Shown here: in pieces, positions 1 through 8,442 of the stretch
Layout of the letters: every line of letters starts with the position of its first letter
Position numbering within the stretch: position 1 is the stretch's first letter
From: Actinospineispora eucalypti
GTDB taxonomy: Bacteria; Actinomycetota; Actinomycetes; Mycobacteriales; Pseudonocardiaceae
Direction: 5' to 3'
NCBI GenBank assembly: GCA_014208095.1
Contig: JACHMT010000001.1
Span: 1,488,001 to 1,552,000, forward strand
Length of the DNA: 64,000 nt
Translations under genes and position numbers: made by a program
The notes under the pieces: generated by a model
Told to the model about the DNA's origin: nothing
Database searches by the model: none
Seen by the model: the letters and a program-made list of their open reading frames with translations, nothing else

Positions 1-1005
1 CTGTCGGAGATCGTGCACTCCGCCCACAGCCCGGACAGTGTTTACCTGTGGACGTTGCCGATGTTCCACTGCAACGGCTGGTGCACGCCGTGGGCGGTGA
101 CCGCGATCGGCGGCACCCACGTCTGCCTGCGCGAGGTGCGCGGCGACGTCATCTGGGGGCTGATCGGCGAGCACCGGGTGACCCACCTGAACGGCGCGCC
201 CACCGTGGTCACCACGATCATGAACGCGGCGGAGGCGGTGAAGCTGGACTACTCGCTGGTCGTGACCACCGCCGGCGCCCCGCCATCGCCCACCACGATC
301 GCCCAGGCGGAGTCGATGGGTTTCCGCATCGTGCACGTCTACGGCCTCACCGAGACCTACGGGCCGTACTCGGTGAACCAGTTCCAGGCCGAGTGGGCCG
401 AGTTGGACACCGAGCAGCGGGCGCGCAGACAGGCCCGGCAGGGCGTGGGCATGTTGACCGCCGAGTGGCTGCGGGTGGTGGACGCGGAGATGAACGACGT
501 GACCGCCGACGGCCAGACCATGGGCGAGATCGTGATGCGCGGCAACAACGTGATGGCCGGCTACTTCAACGACGAGGAAGGCACGGCGAAGGCCTTCGCC
601 GGTGGTTGGTTCCACTCCGGTGACCTCGGCGTGATGCACCCGGACGGCTACGTGGAGCTGCGCGACCGGGCCAAGGACGTGGTCATCTCCGGCGGGGAGA
701 ACATCTCCACGGTGGAGGTGGAGCAGGCGGTCGTCTCCCACTCGGCGGTGCTGGAGGCGGCGGTGATCGGCGTGCCGGACGAGAGGTGGGGCGAGCGGCC
801 GAAGGCGTTCGTGGTGCTCAAACCCGGCGGAAGCGTTTCGGCCGAGGAGCTGCTTGCACACGTGCAAGAGAAAATTGCCCGGTACAAGGCGCCCCGGGAC
901 ATTGACTTCGTCGATGCATTGCCCAAGACGTCCACCGGCAAGGTGCAGAAGTTCGAGCTGCGGGAAAAGGAATGGGCCGGTGAGCAGAGCCGCATTCGCG
1001 GCTGA
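1..1005 (+). CDS. Acyl-CoA synthetase (AMP-binding family), C-terminal part
   Basis: The reading frame is open from the first base of the window, so the 5' end of the gene is missing; about 334 residues remain. The enzyme would activate a fatty or other carboxylic acid through an acyl-adenylate to its CoA thioester. Visible signatures are the A5-type motif YGLTETYGP, the A7 region WFHSGDLGVMHPDGY, the hinge RAKDVVISGGENIS and the C-terminal PKTSTGKVQKFEL with the catalytic lysine of the A10 motif. The order and spacing match medium/long-chain acyl-CoA synthetases (FadD/DmdB type). The substrate cannot be read from this fragment. The next gene is convergent, so no operon partner is visible on the right. 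Confidence 0.93.
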   Translation: MSEIVHSAHSPDSVYLWTLPMFHCNGWCTPWAVTAIGGTHVCLREVRGDVIWGLIGEHRVTHLNGAPTVVTTIMNAAEAVKLDYSLVVTTAGAPPSPTTIAQAESMGFRIVHVYGLTETYGPYSVNQFQAEWAELDTEQRARRQARQGVGMLTAEWLRVVDAEMNDVTADGQTMGEIVMRGNNVMAGYFNDEEGTAKAFAGGWFHSGDLGVMHPDGYVELRDRAKDVVISGGENISTVEVEQAVVSHSAVLEAAVIGVPDERWGERPKAFVVLKPGGSVSAEELLAHVQEKIARYKAPRDIDFVDALPKTSTGKVQKFELREKEWAGEQSRIRG

Positions 1006-1039
1006 GCCCACCGGCCCACGGGGGACGGCTAAGCCAGTT

Positions 1040-1465
1040 TCAGCCGAACAGGCTGTTGGTGACCTTCGACAGCTCGGCCTCGATGTTGATCATGCTTGAC
1101 TCGGCGCCGGACGGCACGATGTCGTAGGTCGCGTTCAGGAACCGCTCCAGCAGGTCGCGGTCGAACTCCAGGGCCGCGAAGCCCTCCTCGTCGCCGATGC
1201 GGATCTCCACGACGTCGAACTCCTCGTCCCGGAACGGGGTGAGCCGCACGTCGCCGATGCCGGCGGGGTGGTTCAGGCCCTCGATCAGCAGGTCGCGGGA
1301 CATCAGCCAGTCGATCCAGCGCCCGCTGGGGCGGCTGATCGACATCATCACGGCGAAGGGGTCGTCCGCCTGGAAGGTCCACCGCGTCAACAGCGGCGTC
1401 TCCTGCCCGTACAGGATGGCGAACATGTCTTGGCTGACGCGGTCCGCTCCCGAGATTTCATTCAT
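1040..1465 (-). CDS. SsgA-like sporulation/cell-division regulator
   Basis: A 141-residue protein matching the SsgA-like family of morphological actinomycetes. These proteins help localise division and cell-wall remodelling during sporulation (SsgA/SsgB recruit FtsZ in Streptomyces). Typical features are the LTRWTFQADDPFAV segment near residue 25 and the WIDWLMSRDLL segment near residue 50. The start ATG is preceded by a GGGAGGG ribosome-binding site on the minus strand. It stands alone, convergent with the acyl-CoA synthetase gene. Which SALP subtype (SsgB-like or other) cannot be settled without alignment. The family is restricted to sporulating actinomycetes and so is informative about the host. 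Confidence 0.88.
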   Translation of the reverse strand: MNEISGADRVSQDMFAILYGQETPLLTRWTFQADDPFAVMMSISRPSGRWIDWLMSRDLLIEGLNHPAGIGDVRLTPFRDEEFDVVEIRIGDEEGFAALEFDRDLLERFLNATYDIVPSGAESSMINIEAELSKVTNSLFG

Positions 1466-1696
1466 CCTTCAGCCCTCCCCGGTGGCCCGAGCCGGCATCC
1501 GAACCGGCCCGTGATGTCCTACGTTCATGTCATCGCCGGTGGCCCTCGAAATGTGGCACCTTTTCCGGGGATTCACCTGAAACGGGCAGTGCGGTAACAC
1601 TTTCGCCAGCCCTTGCGAGGGCAATGAATTACCTGTTCAGGCCTGGTTTGCCGGCCGTTTCACCCGCTGAGAGCGAAACCCGGTATGTGACGGCGG

Positions 1697-1712
1697 TAAC
1701 GTAACGGTCATG
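1697..1712 (+). promoter_or_regulatory. Possible -10 element of a leaderless transcript
   Basis: TAACGT at 1697-1702 fits the actinobacterial TANNNT -10 hexamer. It is followed by exactly seven bases and then ATG at 1710, and no Shine-Dalgarno sequence is visible. This is the geometry of a leaderless mRNA starting at the A of the start codon. No convincing -35 was found. Confidence 0.4.
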
Positions 1713-2501
1713 GTGGAACTGACCGTGCGGCGTTACGGCGAGGCCCTGCTGGAGCAGGCGGAGCAACTTGTTGGGCTGTTGGACGGGGCCGACCTGAGCC
1801 GCCGGGTGCCCACCTGTCCGGACTGGGACGTGCGTCAGCTGGTGGAGCACCTCGGCCAGGCGCACCGGCACGGCGCGCACATGGTGGAGACCCGGGCGGA
1901 GGGTCCGCCGGACTACTCCGGGACGCCCCGCCCCACGCTGCCCGAGGACCCCGCCGAGCGGGTCCGGTGGCTGCGCGAGGGTGCCGCCCGGGTGGTGGAG
2001 GCGGTGCGTTCGGCGGGTCCCGACGAGCCGGTGTGGAACTTCTCCGGCGGCGACCCGAGGGCCGCGTTCTGGCTGCGCCGGATGTGCCACGAGACCGCCG
2101 TGCACCGCGCTGACGCGGCGATCGCGCTGGACGCGCCCTACGAGGTCGCCCCCGACGTGGCGGCCGACGCGATCTCCGAGTGGCTGAGCCTGGTCACCTC
2201 GCCCGGGTTGGTGGCGTTCCGGCCGGAGCAGGCCGCCGCGCTGCGCGGCTCCGGCGAGACGCTGCACCTGCACGCCACCGACTCACCGAGCCTCGGCGAG
2301 GCCGGCGAGTGGCTGATCCGGCGCGGCCCGGAGGCGGTCACCTGGGAGCACGGCCACCAGAAGGGCGACGTGGCGGTGCGCGGCCTGGCCAAGGACCTGT
2401 TGCAGGTGATCCTGGGCCGGATCGGCACCGGCGACTCACGGCTGCAGGTGTTCGGCGACCCGGCGTTGCTGGATCACTGGGTGGCGCACGCGACGTTCTG
2501 A
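1710..2501 (+). CDS. Mycothiol-dependent maleylpyruvate isomerase-family protein
   Basis: A 263-residue member of the actinobacterial MDMPI/DinB-like family (TIGR03083 type). The N-terminal four-helix metal-binding domain shows the expected CPDWDVRQLVEHLGQAHRH segment around residues 32-52, with the first metal-ligand histidine, and a second cluster CHETAVHRADA around residues 128-138. The C-terminal half is the small MDMPI_C-like domain. Characterised relatives isomerise maleylpyruvate with mycothiol, but most members are of unknown substrate. The gene has no clear operon partner. Its last 28 bases overlap the convergent PhoD-type gene. Confidence 0.85.
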   Translation: MVELTVRRYGEALLEQAEQLVGLLDGADLSRRVPTCPDWDVRQLVEHLGQAHRHGAHMVETRAEGPPDYSGTPRPTLPEDPAERVRWLREGAARVVEAVRSAGPDEPVWNFSGGDPRAAFWLRRMCHETAVHRADAAIALDAPYEVAPDVAADAISEWLSLVTSPGLVAFRPEQAAALRGSGETLHLHATDSPSLGEAGEWLIRRGPEAVTWEHGHQKGDVAVRGLAKDLLQVILGRIGTGDSRLQVFGDPALLDHWVAHATF

Positions 2502-4129
2502 CCGGTCAGGTCCATTTCGGCCACCGTCTCGAGGGTGGCCGGGCCGGTGGGTTGCTCGAAGATCACACCGGCCGCCCGGCCGTCCAGGCGCAGCGTGGCG
2601 ATGGTGTTGCCGTGCAGCGGGCCGATCGGCTTGGTCCAGCGCACTCCGCGCGGCCCGGCGCCGCACCGGCGCGCCCACCAGCCGGTGACCGCTCGCGGCG
2701 CCCTCGACCAGCCGAGCCGGAACGCCGGCCGGATCACCGCCGGCACCCGGTTGTGCACCGGCGAGCAGACCAACTGGTAGATCTCCGTGTCGGTGGCGCT
2801 CGACTGCACCTCGGCGCGGGCCGCGTAGCTGTGGTGCACGTCGCCGGAGAGCACGGTGACCGTGGCCGGCGCGTCGGGGCCGCCGGCGACCCTGCTGATC
2901 AGCTCGGCCAGCCGGTGGAACGAGTGGCCGAACGCGGCCCAGTGCTCCAGGTCGCCGGCCTGGCGCATCCACTCGGCCGCTCTTCCGCGCCGGCCGGGGC
3001 GCTGGGCGGCGCGCTCGTTGATCGCCTGAAGGTCGTGGATGACGTGCGGCAGCAGCCAGGGCAGTGAGGTGCCCAGGATCAGGTGGTCCGTGCCGGCCGG
3101 GTCTTCGGTGGCCTGTGCGGTGAGCCATTCGAACTCGTCGTCGCCGACCAGCTTCCGGGTCGGGCCTTCCAGGATCCGCCCGTTGCGGGTGTCCAGCATG
3201 ATCAGCCGGGCGCGGCCGAGGTCCCAGCGGAAGCTGAACCGGGTGCCCTTGGCCCCGTTCACCTCGCGGTCCGCGCGCTCGGCGAAATCGGCCAGGACCG
3301 GCCAGGTGTCGTTCCCGGCGCCGCTGACCGACCGGAAGGTCGGGTCGGTGGCCAACTCGTCCGGCGTGAGGTTGCCCAGGTGCTGGTAGACCCAGTACGA
3401 GGCCAGTCCGGCGCGGATCCGGTCCGGCCACCACGGCGTGCGGGCCATCCGCGCCCGCCAGGCCGCCGAGGTGTTCCAGTCGTCCCTGATGTCGTGGTCG
3501 TCGAAGATCATCGCGGTCGGCACGGTGGACATCAGCCACCGGATCTCCGGATCCGACCAGCTGGACCGGTACAGCCGCTCGTACTCGGCGAAGCTGATCA
3601 CCTCGTTGGGCGGCCTCGGCTTGGTGAGCGCGCGGTTGCGGCGGCGCGCCGCGAGCAGCCGGCGGGCGCTGGGAGTGAGCTCGTCCGCGTACACCTGGTC
3701 GCCGAGCAGCAGCAGCGCGTCCGGCCACTCTGGTTCCGGGCGGCTGACCATCCGGGTGGCGTAGCAGTCCAGCGCGTCCAGGCCGAGCCTCGCGTCCAGT
3801 GCCGGATCGCCGGCCTTCGGGAAGCGGCAGGACCCGAACAGCGCCCTCACCTGGTTGCCGGTGCGGCCCCTGGTGCGGATCACCGGCGTGGGGTAGGGGT
3901 AGTCGCGCGGTGGCCACACCTGCTCGCCGTCCAGCTCCACCCGGTATTCGGTGCGGCTGTCCGGCGCCAGCCCATCCACGGTGACCAGCGCATAGTGGAA
4001 TCCCGACACCTCGAAGGTGCGCGCCTCGCGCCCGAGCACACTCACCGTGCCGGCGCGATCCGTCTGCACCCACACCACCGCGCTGCTCCGGCCCACATGC
4101 CGCAAAACCGGCCCCAACACCAACCCCAC
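2474..4129 (-). CDS. PhoD-family alkaline phosphatase/phosphodiesterase
   Basis: A 551-residue protein with the PhoD-like arrangement: an N-terminal fibronectin-like segment (LGPVLRHVGRSSAVVWVQTD) followed by a metallophosphatase domain. Metal-ligand motifs are visible as LFGSCRFPK, LLLGDQVYADE, FDDHDIRDDWN and VLSGDVHHSY. PhoD enzymes are Ca2+/Fe3+ phosphodiesterases/phosphatases; many are secreted, but no Tat signal peptide is present here, so this is probably a cytoplasmic PhoD-like relative. The GTG at 4129 is chosen because the conserved N-terminal strand begins immediately after it; longer versions run into repeat sequence. The 22-bp repeat element lies directly upstream. Confidence 0.88.
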   Translation of the reverse strand: MGLVLGPVLRHVGRSSAVVWVQTDRAGTVSVLGREARTFEVSGFHYALVTVDGLAPDSRTEYRVELDGEQVWPPRDYPYPTPVIRTRGRTGNQVRALFGSCRFPKAGDPALDARLGLDALDCYATRMVSRPEPEWPDALLLLGDQVYADELTPSARRLLAARRRNRALTKPRPPNEVISFAEYERLYRSSWSDPEIRWLMSTVPTAMIFDDHDIRDDWNTSAAWRARMARTPWWPDRIRAGLASYWVYQHLGNLTPDELATDPTFRSVSGAGNDTWPVLADFAERADREVNGAKGTRFSFRWDLGRARLIMLDTRNGRILEGPTRKLVGDDEFEWLTAQATEDPAGTDHLILGTSLPWLLPHVIHDLQAINERAAQRPGRRGRAAEWMRQAGDLEHWAAFGHSFHRLAELISRVAGGPDAPATVTVLSGDVHHSYAARAEVQSSATDTEIYQLVCSPVHNRVPAVIRPAFRLGWSRAPRAVTGWWARRCGAGPRGVRWTKPIGPLHGNTIATLRLDGRAAGVIFEQPTGPATLETVAEMDLTGQNVACATQ

Positions 4130-4169
4130 GCCCGCACCCTAACCCCGCCCCCCGGCCCACCCCCTCCCG

Positions 4170-4745
4170 CGAGTCGGGGATCTGGGTACGGCGAGTCGGG
4201 GATCTGGGTACGGCGAGTCGGGCTTTCAGGTACGGCGAGTCGGGCCTCGTGCATGGCGAGTCGGCGATCTGGGTACGGCGCCGGTTCAACCAGGGCGTGG
4301 ACGGCGCGGCGGGGCGGTCTTCCGCCGCGGAGCATCGCCCGTCGCGTTCCTGTCGGCGTGTGGCAGGCCTGGTTACGGACCGTGGCCCCGGGTGCGTGGC
4401 CGGGCGTTCCTCCTACGTCGAGATCCACGTCAACGGGTTTTGATCTTGACCAGAACCCGCCCAGGTAGATCTCGACGAGGGGGAGGTGGTCCAGACCGTC
4501 TCAGTCCCCCATCCGCCGTCGCCGGCCGTAGCGGGCGGGATTGTCGGCTGTCTGTTACGGATCAACGCGGCAGGCCCCACCGGAGCCGCGGCAGACTGCC
4601 CCCGCCGCGCCGTCCATGCCGTGGTTGAACCGGCGCCGTACCCAAATCCCCGACTCGCCGTACCCGGATCCCCGACTCGCCGAGCACGAGGCCCCGACTC
4701 GGCGTACCTGAAAGCCCGACTCGGCGTACCTAGATCCCCGACTCG
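4170..4745. repeat. Foldback element: inverted arrays of a 22-bp repeat around a conserved core (copy 1)
   Basis: Five head-to-tail 22-bp units run forward at 4170-4278 (consensus start CGAGTCGGGG, end GGGTACGG; the fourth unit is 21 bp). Five units run in the opposite orientation at 4636-4745. Between them is a 357-bp interior whose ends are also inverted copies: CGCCGGTTCAACCA at 4279 and its near-perfect complement ending at 4635, matching at about 34 of 37 positions. The centre has a further inverted pair, CGTCGAGATC near 4419 and GATCTCGACG near 4468. The whole 576 bp could fold back on itself. No plausible gene lies within it. It separates two minus-strand genes. Confidence 0.85.
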
Positions 4746-4750
4746 CGGTG

Positions 4751-5686
4751 TTAGGGGGTGGAGGCGGTGGTTAGGCGGGTTAGGTCGGTGGGGTCGAGGG
4801 TTAGGGCGGGCATGGCCAGGAGGTCGGTTAGTTGGGTGGGGGTGCGGGCGCTGGCTATGGGGGTGGAGACGGTGGGCTGGGCGGCCAGCCAGGCCAGGGC
4901 GACCGTCGCGGGGCGGGCGGAGTGGCGGTCGGCGACGGCGGTGAGCTCGGTGAGCACGCGGCGGCCGCGGTCGGTGAAGTAGGCGGCGACGGCTTCGGCG
5001 CGCACGCTGTCCACCCGGGTGTCGGCGGCGTACTTGCCGGTCAGGAAGCCGGACGCGAGCGCGTAGTAGGGCAGGCAGGACATGCCGTGCTCGGCGACCA
5101 GGGGCGCGAAGTCCCGCTCGTAGTCGCGCTCCATCAGGTTGTAGTGCGGCTGCAGCACGGCGAACCGGGCCAATCCGTGCTCGGCGGAGACGCGCATCGC
5201 CTCGGCCAACCGGTCGGGCTCGTAGTTGGAGGCCGCGATGTGCCGTACCTTGCCCGCCTTGACCAGCGCGTCGAACGCGGTGAGCGTCTCCTCCAGCGGG
5301 GTGTCCGGGTCGTCGCGGTGGGCGTAGTAGAGGTCGATGTAATCGGTGCGCAACCGGCGCAGCGAGTCCTCCACGGCGGCCGTGATGTTGGCCCGGGTGA
5401 GCCCGGGCCGCTCCGGCCAGGAGCCCACCTTGGTGGCCAGCACGATGTCGTCCCGGTTGCCCCGGGCCGCCAGCCAGTTCCCGATGATCGCCTCCGACTC
5501 GCCGCCCGAGTTGCCCGGCTTGCGCCAGAAATAGGAGTCGGCGGTGTCCACGAAGTTGCCGCCGGCGGCCGCGTAGGCGTCCAGCACGGCGAAGGACTCC
5601 TCTTCGTCGGCGGACCAGCCGAAGACGTTGCCGCCCAGGCAGAGTGGGTGCACGGTCAGGTCGGTGCCGGTCAACGGAATCCGCAT
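4751..5686 (-). CDS. Aldo/keto reductase
   Basis: A 311-residue NADPH-type aldo/keto reductase of the TIM-barrel superfamily. The catalytic tetrad is recognisable: Asp in NFVDTADSYFW, Tyr in the same segment, Lys in ATKVGSWPERPG and His in YIDLYYAHRDDPDTPLEE. The cofactor-binding end of the barrel includes the LTGKYAAD segment. It resembles the YajO/Tas-like aldo/keto reductases. The ATG at 5686 is preferred because MRIPLTGTDLTVHPLCLGGN is the usual family start; an upstream GTG would add 19 atypical residues. The stop lies six bases from the edge of the foldback repeat. The physiological substrate is unknown. Confidence 0.9.
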   Translation of the reverse strand: MRIPLTGTDLTVHPLCLGGNVFGWSADEEESFAVLDAYAAAGGNFVDTADSYFWRKPGNSGGESEAIIGNWLAARGNRDDIVLATKVGSWPERPGLTRANITAAVEDSLRRLRTDYIDLYYAHRDDPDTPLEETLTAFDALVKAGKVRHIAASNYEPDRLAEAMRVSAEHGLARFAVLQPHYNLMERDYERDFAPLVAEHGMSCLPYYALASGFLTGKYAADTRVDSVRAEAVAAYFTDRGRRVLTELTAVADRHSARPATVALAWLAAQPTVSTPIASARTPTQLTDLLAMPALTLDPTDLTRLTTASTP

Positions 5687-5799
5687 GCCCTCCACCGTAG
5701 GACGCCCCGGGGTGTGACCGAGCGCACGCGGCGCGGCGGTCACAAACCGGCCACCCCGTCGCGTCCTGCTTGCACCGGCAAGAAACGACGGAGGACGAA

Positions 5800-6243
5800 A
5801 TGACCAGGCGACTGAACATGGTGGAAGTGGCTCCCGGCGCGTACCCGGTGGTGCTGGGGCTGGAGAAGTACTGCGTGAAGCACGTGGACAGCACCGTGCT
5901 GGAGCTGATCAAGCTGCGCGCTTCGGTGATCAACGGTTGTGCCTACTGTGTGGACATGCACAGCCACGACGCGCTGGCCAAGGGGGAGACCACCGAGCGG
6001 CTGTTCCAGGTGGCGGCGTGGCACGACGCGGCCTGTTTCACCGACCGCGAGCGGGCCGCCCTGGCCCTCACCGACCAGGTGACCAGGATCGCCGACGGGG
6101 GAGTCTCGGACGAGGTGTGGGCCGAGGTTCGCGCGCACTGGTCGGAGGAGGAGACCGCGAACCTGATCATGGCCATAGCCACGATCAACGTGTGGAACCG
6201 GATGAACGTGGCCACCCGTAACCCTCCGGAGCGCCGGAACTGA
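5800..6243 (+). CDS. AhpD-like carboxymuconolactone decarboxylase-family protein
   Basis: A 147-residue protein of the CMD/AhpD alpha-helical family. The INGCAYCVDMH motif places C47, C50 and H54 in the CxxC...H arrangement used by AhpD alkylhydroperoxidases for thiol redox chemistry. The ATG at 5800 is chosen because GGAGGA lies a good distance upstream; a GTG 30 bases earlier has no such site. It is divergent from the aldo/keto reductase gene, with about 110 bp between the starts. A role in peroxide or electrophile detoxification is the usual inference; the partner reductase is not encoded nearby. Confidence 0.88.
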   Translation: MTRRLNMVEVAPGAYPVVLGLEKYCVKHVDSTVLELIKLRASVINGCAYCVDMHSHDALAKGETTERLFQVAAWHDAACFTDRERAALALTDQVTRIADGGVSDEVWAEVRAHWSEEETANLIMAIATINVWNRMNVATRNPPERRN

Positions 6244-6271
6244 TCTCCCGCCGGGTCGGGTGACGGCCGCA

Positions 6272-6299
6272 TCTCAGAAATGAAGCTATGATTCCGAGA
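6272..6299. promoter_or_regulatory. Palindromic operator with embedded -10 at the iclR-type gene start
   Basis: A 28-bp imperfect palindrome with arms TCTCAGAA and TTCCGAGA ends on the A of the start codon of the IclR gene. Within it lies TATGAT at 6287-6292, a good -10, six bases before ATG 6299. The arrangement suggests a leaderless transcript autorepressed by the regulator. This is inference from position and symmetry. Confidence 0.55.
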
Positions 6300-7081
6300 T
6301 GCGGAATGATTCGGGGGCGACGCGGTCGGCGGGCGGCGTGCAGTCGGTGGAGCGGGCGTTCGCGCTCCTGGAGTCGATGGCCGACGCGGGCGGGCTGGTC
6401 GGGCTGTCCAAGCTGTCCGCCGTCTCCGGGTTGCCGCTGCCCACCATCCACCGGCTGATCCGCACGCTGGTCGGGCTGGGCTACGTGCGCCAGGAGCCGT
6501 CCCGCGAGTACACCCTGGGGCCGCGCCTGGTCCGGCTGGGCGAGAGCGCGAGCCAGCAGCTCGGCGTCTGGGCCAAGCCGCACCTGGCCCGGCTGGTCGA
6601 GACCCTGGGCGAGAGCGCCAACCTGGCGCTGCTGGACGGCGCCGAGGTGGTGTACGTGGCGCAGGTGCCCGGGAGGCACGCGATGCGCATGTTCACCGAG
6701 GTCGGCCGGCGGGTCTCGCCGCACTGCACGGCGGTGGGCAAGGCGCTGCTGGCCCACATGGGCGACGAGGCGGTGACCGACCTGCTCGGCCGCGTGGACA
6801 TGGTCCCGCACACCGAGAAGACGATCACCAAACCCGACGTCTACCTGCGCGAACTGGCGCACGTCCGATCCACCGGGTACGCCACCGACGAGGGCGAGCT
6901 GGAGCTGGGCGTGCGCTGCGTCGCGGTGGCGCTGGACGGCGGACCGGCCCGCGCCGCGCTGTCCATCTCCGGGCCGACCATCCGGATGACCGACGAACTG
7001 GTCGGCCGGGCCGTGCCCGAGCTGCACCGGGCCGCGTCCGCCCTGGTCACTGAGCTGGACGAGATCCGCGCGCCCGTCTAA
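6299..7081 (+). CDS. IclR-family transcriptional regulator
   Basis: A 260-residue IclR-type regulator. The N-terminal winged helix-turn-helix covers about residues 15-75 (VQSVERAFALLESMADAGG; LPLPTIHRLIRTLVGLGYV). The C-terminal effector-binding GAF-like domain follows, with the family segment SPHCTAVGKALLAHM and the late GVRCVAVALDGG. No Shine-Dalgarno sequence precedes the ATG, consistent with the leaderless promoter described for 6272-6299. Its stop codon overlaps the stop of the convergent SDR gene. Targets are unknown; IclR members usually control catabolic genes for small organic acids or aromatics nearby. Confidence 0.92.
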   Translation: MRNDSGATRSAGGVQSVERAFALLESMADAGGLVGLSKLSAVSGLPLPTIHRLIRTLVGLGYVRQEPSREYTLGPRLVRLGESASQQLGVWAKPHLARLVETLGESANLALLDGAEVVYVAQVPGRHAMRMFTEVGRRVSPHCTAVGKALLAHMGDEAVTDLLGRVDMVPHTEKTITKPDVYLRELAHVRSTGYATDEGELELGVRCVAVALDGGPARAALSISGPTIRMTDELVGRAVPELHRAASALVTELDEIRAPV

Positions 7082-7812
7082 CGGGTGGTCCGGGCGCCGC
7101 CGTTCACCGCGAGGACCTGGCCGGTCACGTGCCGGGCGTCCGGCGAGGCGAGGAAGACCACCGTGCCGGCCACGTCGTCCGGGTGCCCGGGGCGGCCGGT
7201 GTGGGTGGCGGCGATGAGTGCGGTCCGGCGGTCCGAGGGCAGCTTGTCGCGGAAGAACTCGGTGTCCGCGATGTAGCCCGGGGAGACCACGTTGGCGGTC
7301 ACCCCGGCCGGGCCGAGCTCGGCGGCCAGCCCCGCGTTCCACGAGTGCAGCGCGGCCTTGGCCGGGCCGTACGAGCCGTTCCCTTGGTCGGCGGCGATCG
7401 ACCCGATGCTGATCACCGCGCCGCCGTCGGCCAGCCGGGGCCGGACCGCCTCGGTGGTCAGCACGGCGCTCAGCAGGTTGGCCTCCAGGTTGGCCCGCCA
7501 CCCGGCGGCCAGCCCGGCCAGCCGGGTGAGGCCGGTCTGGGCGGCGGCGTCGAAGTCGGTGTTCCCGCCGGCGTTGTTGACCAGCACGTGCAGCGTCGCC
7601 GGCAGCTGTTCGGCCAGGTCGGCCAGCGCGGCCGGGTCGGTGCCGTCGCACACCGCCGGGCGTACCGCCGGTCCCAGCTCGGCCGCCGCGGCGCGCAGCG
7701 GCTCGGCCCGCCGGCCGGTGATCCACACCTGGTTGCCGGCCTTGGCGAACCGGGCGGCGACGGCGCGCCCGATGCCGGTGCCGCCGCCGGTGACCACTAC
7801 GTGTCGAGACAT
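7078..7812 (-). CDS. SDR-family NAD(P)-dependent oxidoreductase
   Basis: A 244-residue classical short-chain dehydrogenase/reductase. The nucleotide-binding GGGTGIGRAVA is at residues 9-19, followed by the structural NNAGG motif. The catalytic Ser lies in ISIGSIAAD and the YxxxK pair in SYGPAK. The C-terminal PDARHVTGQVLAVNGG matches FabG-like members. It is divergent from a MarR regulator across a double palindrome at 7827-7852, so it is the likely target of that regulator. The substrate alcohol or ketone is not predictable. Confidence 0.92.
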   Translation of the reverse strand: MSRHVVVTGGGTGIGRAVAARFAKAGNQVWITGRRAEPLRAAAAELGPAVRPAVCDGTDPAALADLAEQLPATLHVLVNNAGGNTDFDAAAQTGLTRLAGLAAGWRANLEANLLSAVLTTEAVRPRLADGGAVISIGSIAADQGNGSYGPAKAALHSWNAGLAAELGPAGVTANVVSPGYIADTEFFRDKLPSDRRTALIAATHTGRPGHPDDVAGTVVFLASPDARHVTGQVLAVNGGARTTR

Positions 7813-7826
7813 TCCACAGCTCCTTG

Positions 7827-7852
7827 TTTAGGTCTAAACGTTTAGTGCTAAA
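7827..7852. promoter_or_regulatory. Double palindromic operator between SDR and MarR genes
   Basis: Two perfect copies of TTTAG-N2-CTAAA (7827-7838 and 7841-7852) are separated by CG. The 26-bp block lies between divergent SDR and MarR genes, 15 bp before the SDR start. MarR proteins bind such palindromes, so this is probably their shared operator. Confidence 0.65.
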
Positions 7853-7902
7853 TGTAGACTCCGCGGAGACCGGAACGCAAACCCGAGGACGGGAGACCGA
7901 GC

Positions 7903-8442
7903 GTGCACGAGCCGCGGCCCGACGACCCGGTGGACGCCATCGCGCTGGCCTGGCTGCGCGAGCGGCCGGGCACCCCGGTGGAGGGGATCGGCGTGGTCAC
8001 CCGGATCTGGCGGCTGGCCAAGCTGTTCGGCGAGGACCGGCGCCGGGTGCTGGCCGCCGAGGGGGCCGACCCGGCGACCCTGGACCTGCTCAGCGTGCTG
8101 CGCCGGTCCGGCGCCCCGTACACCCTGACCACCCGGGAGATCGCCGAGCGCACCCAGGTCACCGCGGGCGCGATCTCCCAGCGGCTGGCCAGGGCGGAGA
8201 GCCAGGGCCTGGTCACCCGGCGCGGGGAGACCGGCACGCGGCGGGTCAACGTCACGCTCACCGAGGACGGGCACGCCCTGGTGGAGCGGCTGGTGGACCG
8301 GGTACTGGGCCGCGAGGCCGAGCTGATCGGCGCGCTCGACCCCGAGCCCCGCGCCCAGCTCACCGAGTTGCTGCGGACCCTGCTGGATGACCTGGACGAA
8401 CGGCTGGAACACGGCCGGCACACCCACGTGGGGGTCGAGTGA
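7903..8442 (+). CDS. MarR-family transcriptional regulator
   Basis: A 179-residue MarR-type regulator. The winged helix domain spans about residues 60-130, with the recognition helix region TQVTAGAISQRLARAESQGLV and the wing RRGETGTRRVNVTLTEDGHALV. The N-terminal stretch before it is longer than in many MarR proteins. The start is GTG 7903, with a purine-rich GGACGGGAG upstream. It is divergently placed against the SDR gene and its stop codon overlaps the start of the downstream GNAT gene (GTGA), implying translational coupling if that start is used. Confidence 0.9.
   Translation: MHEPRPDDPVDAIALAWLRERPGTPVEGIGVVTRIWRLAKLFGEDRRRVLAAEGADPATLDLLSVLRRSGAPYTLTTREIAERTQVTAGAISQRLARAESQGLVTRRGETGTRRVNVTLTEDGHALVERLVDRVLGREAELIGALDPEPRAQLTELLRTLLDDLDERLEHGRHTHVGVE

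Noticed and set aside
2436..4289. A 617-residue open frame parallel to the PhoD-type gene
   Set aside because: It is an out-of-frame shadow rich in Arg/Gly/Pro; the alternative frame carries all PhoD motifs.
4170..4745. CRISPR array at the 22-bp repeats
   Set aside because: Units are directly contiguous without spacers, vary in their middle bases and occur in both orientations; no cas genes are nearby.
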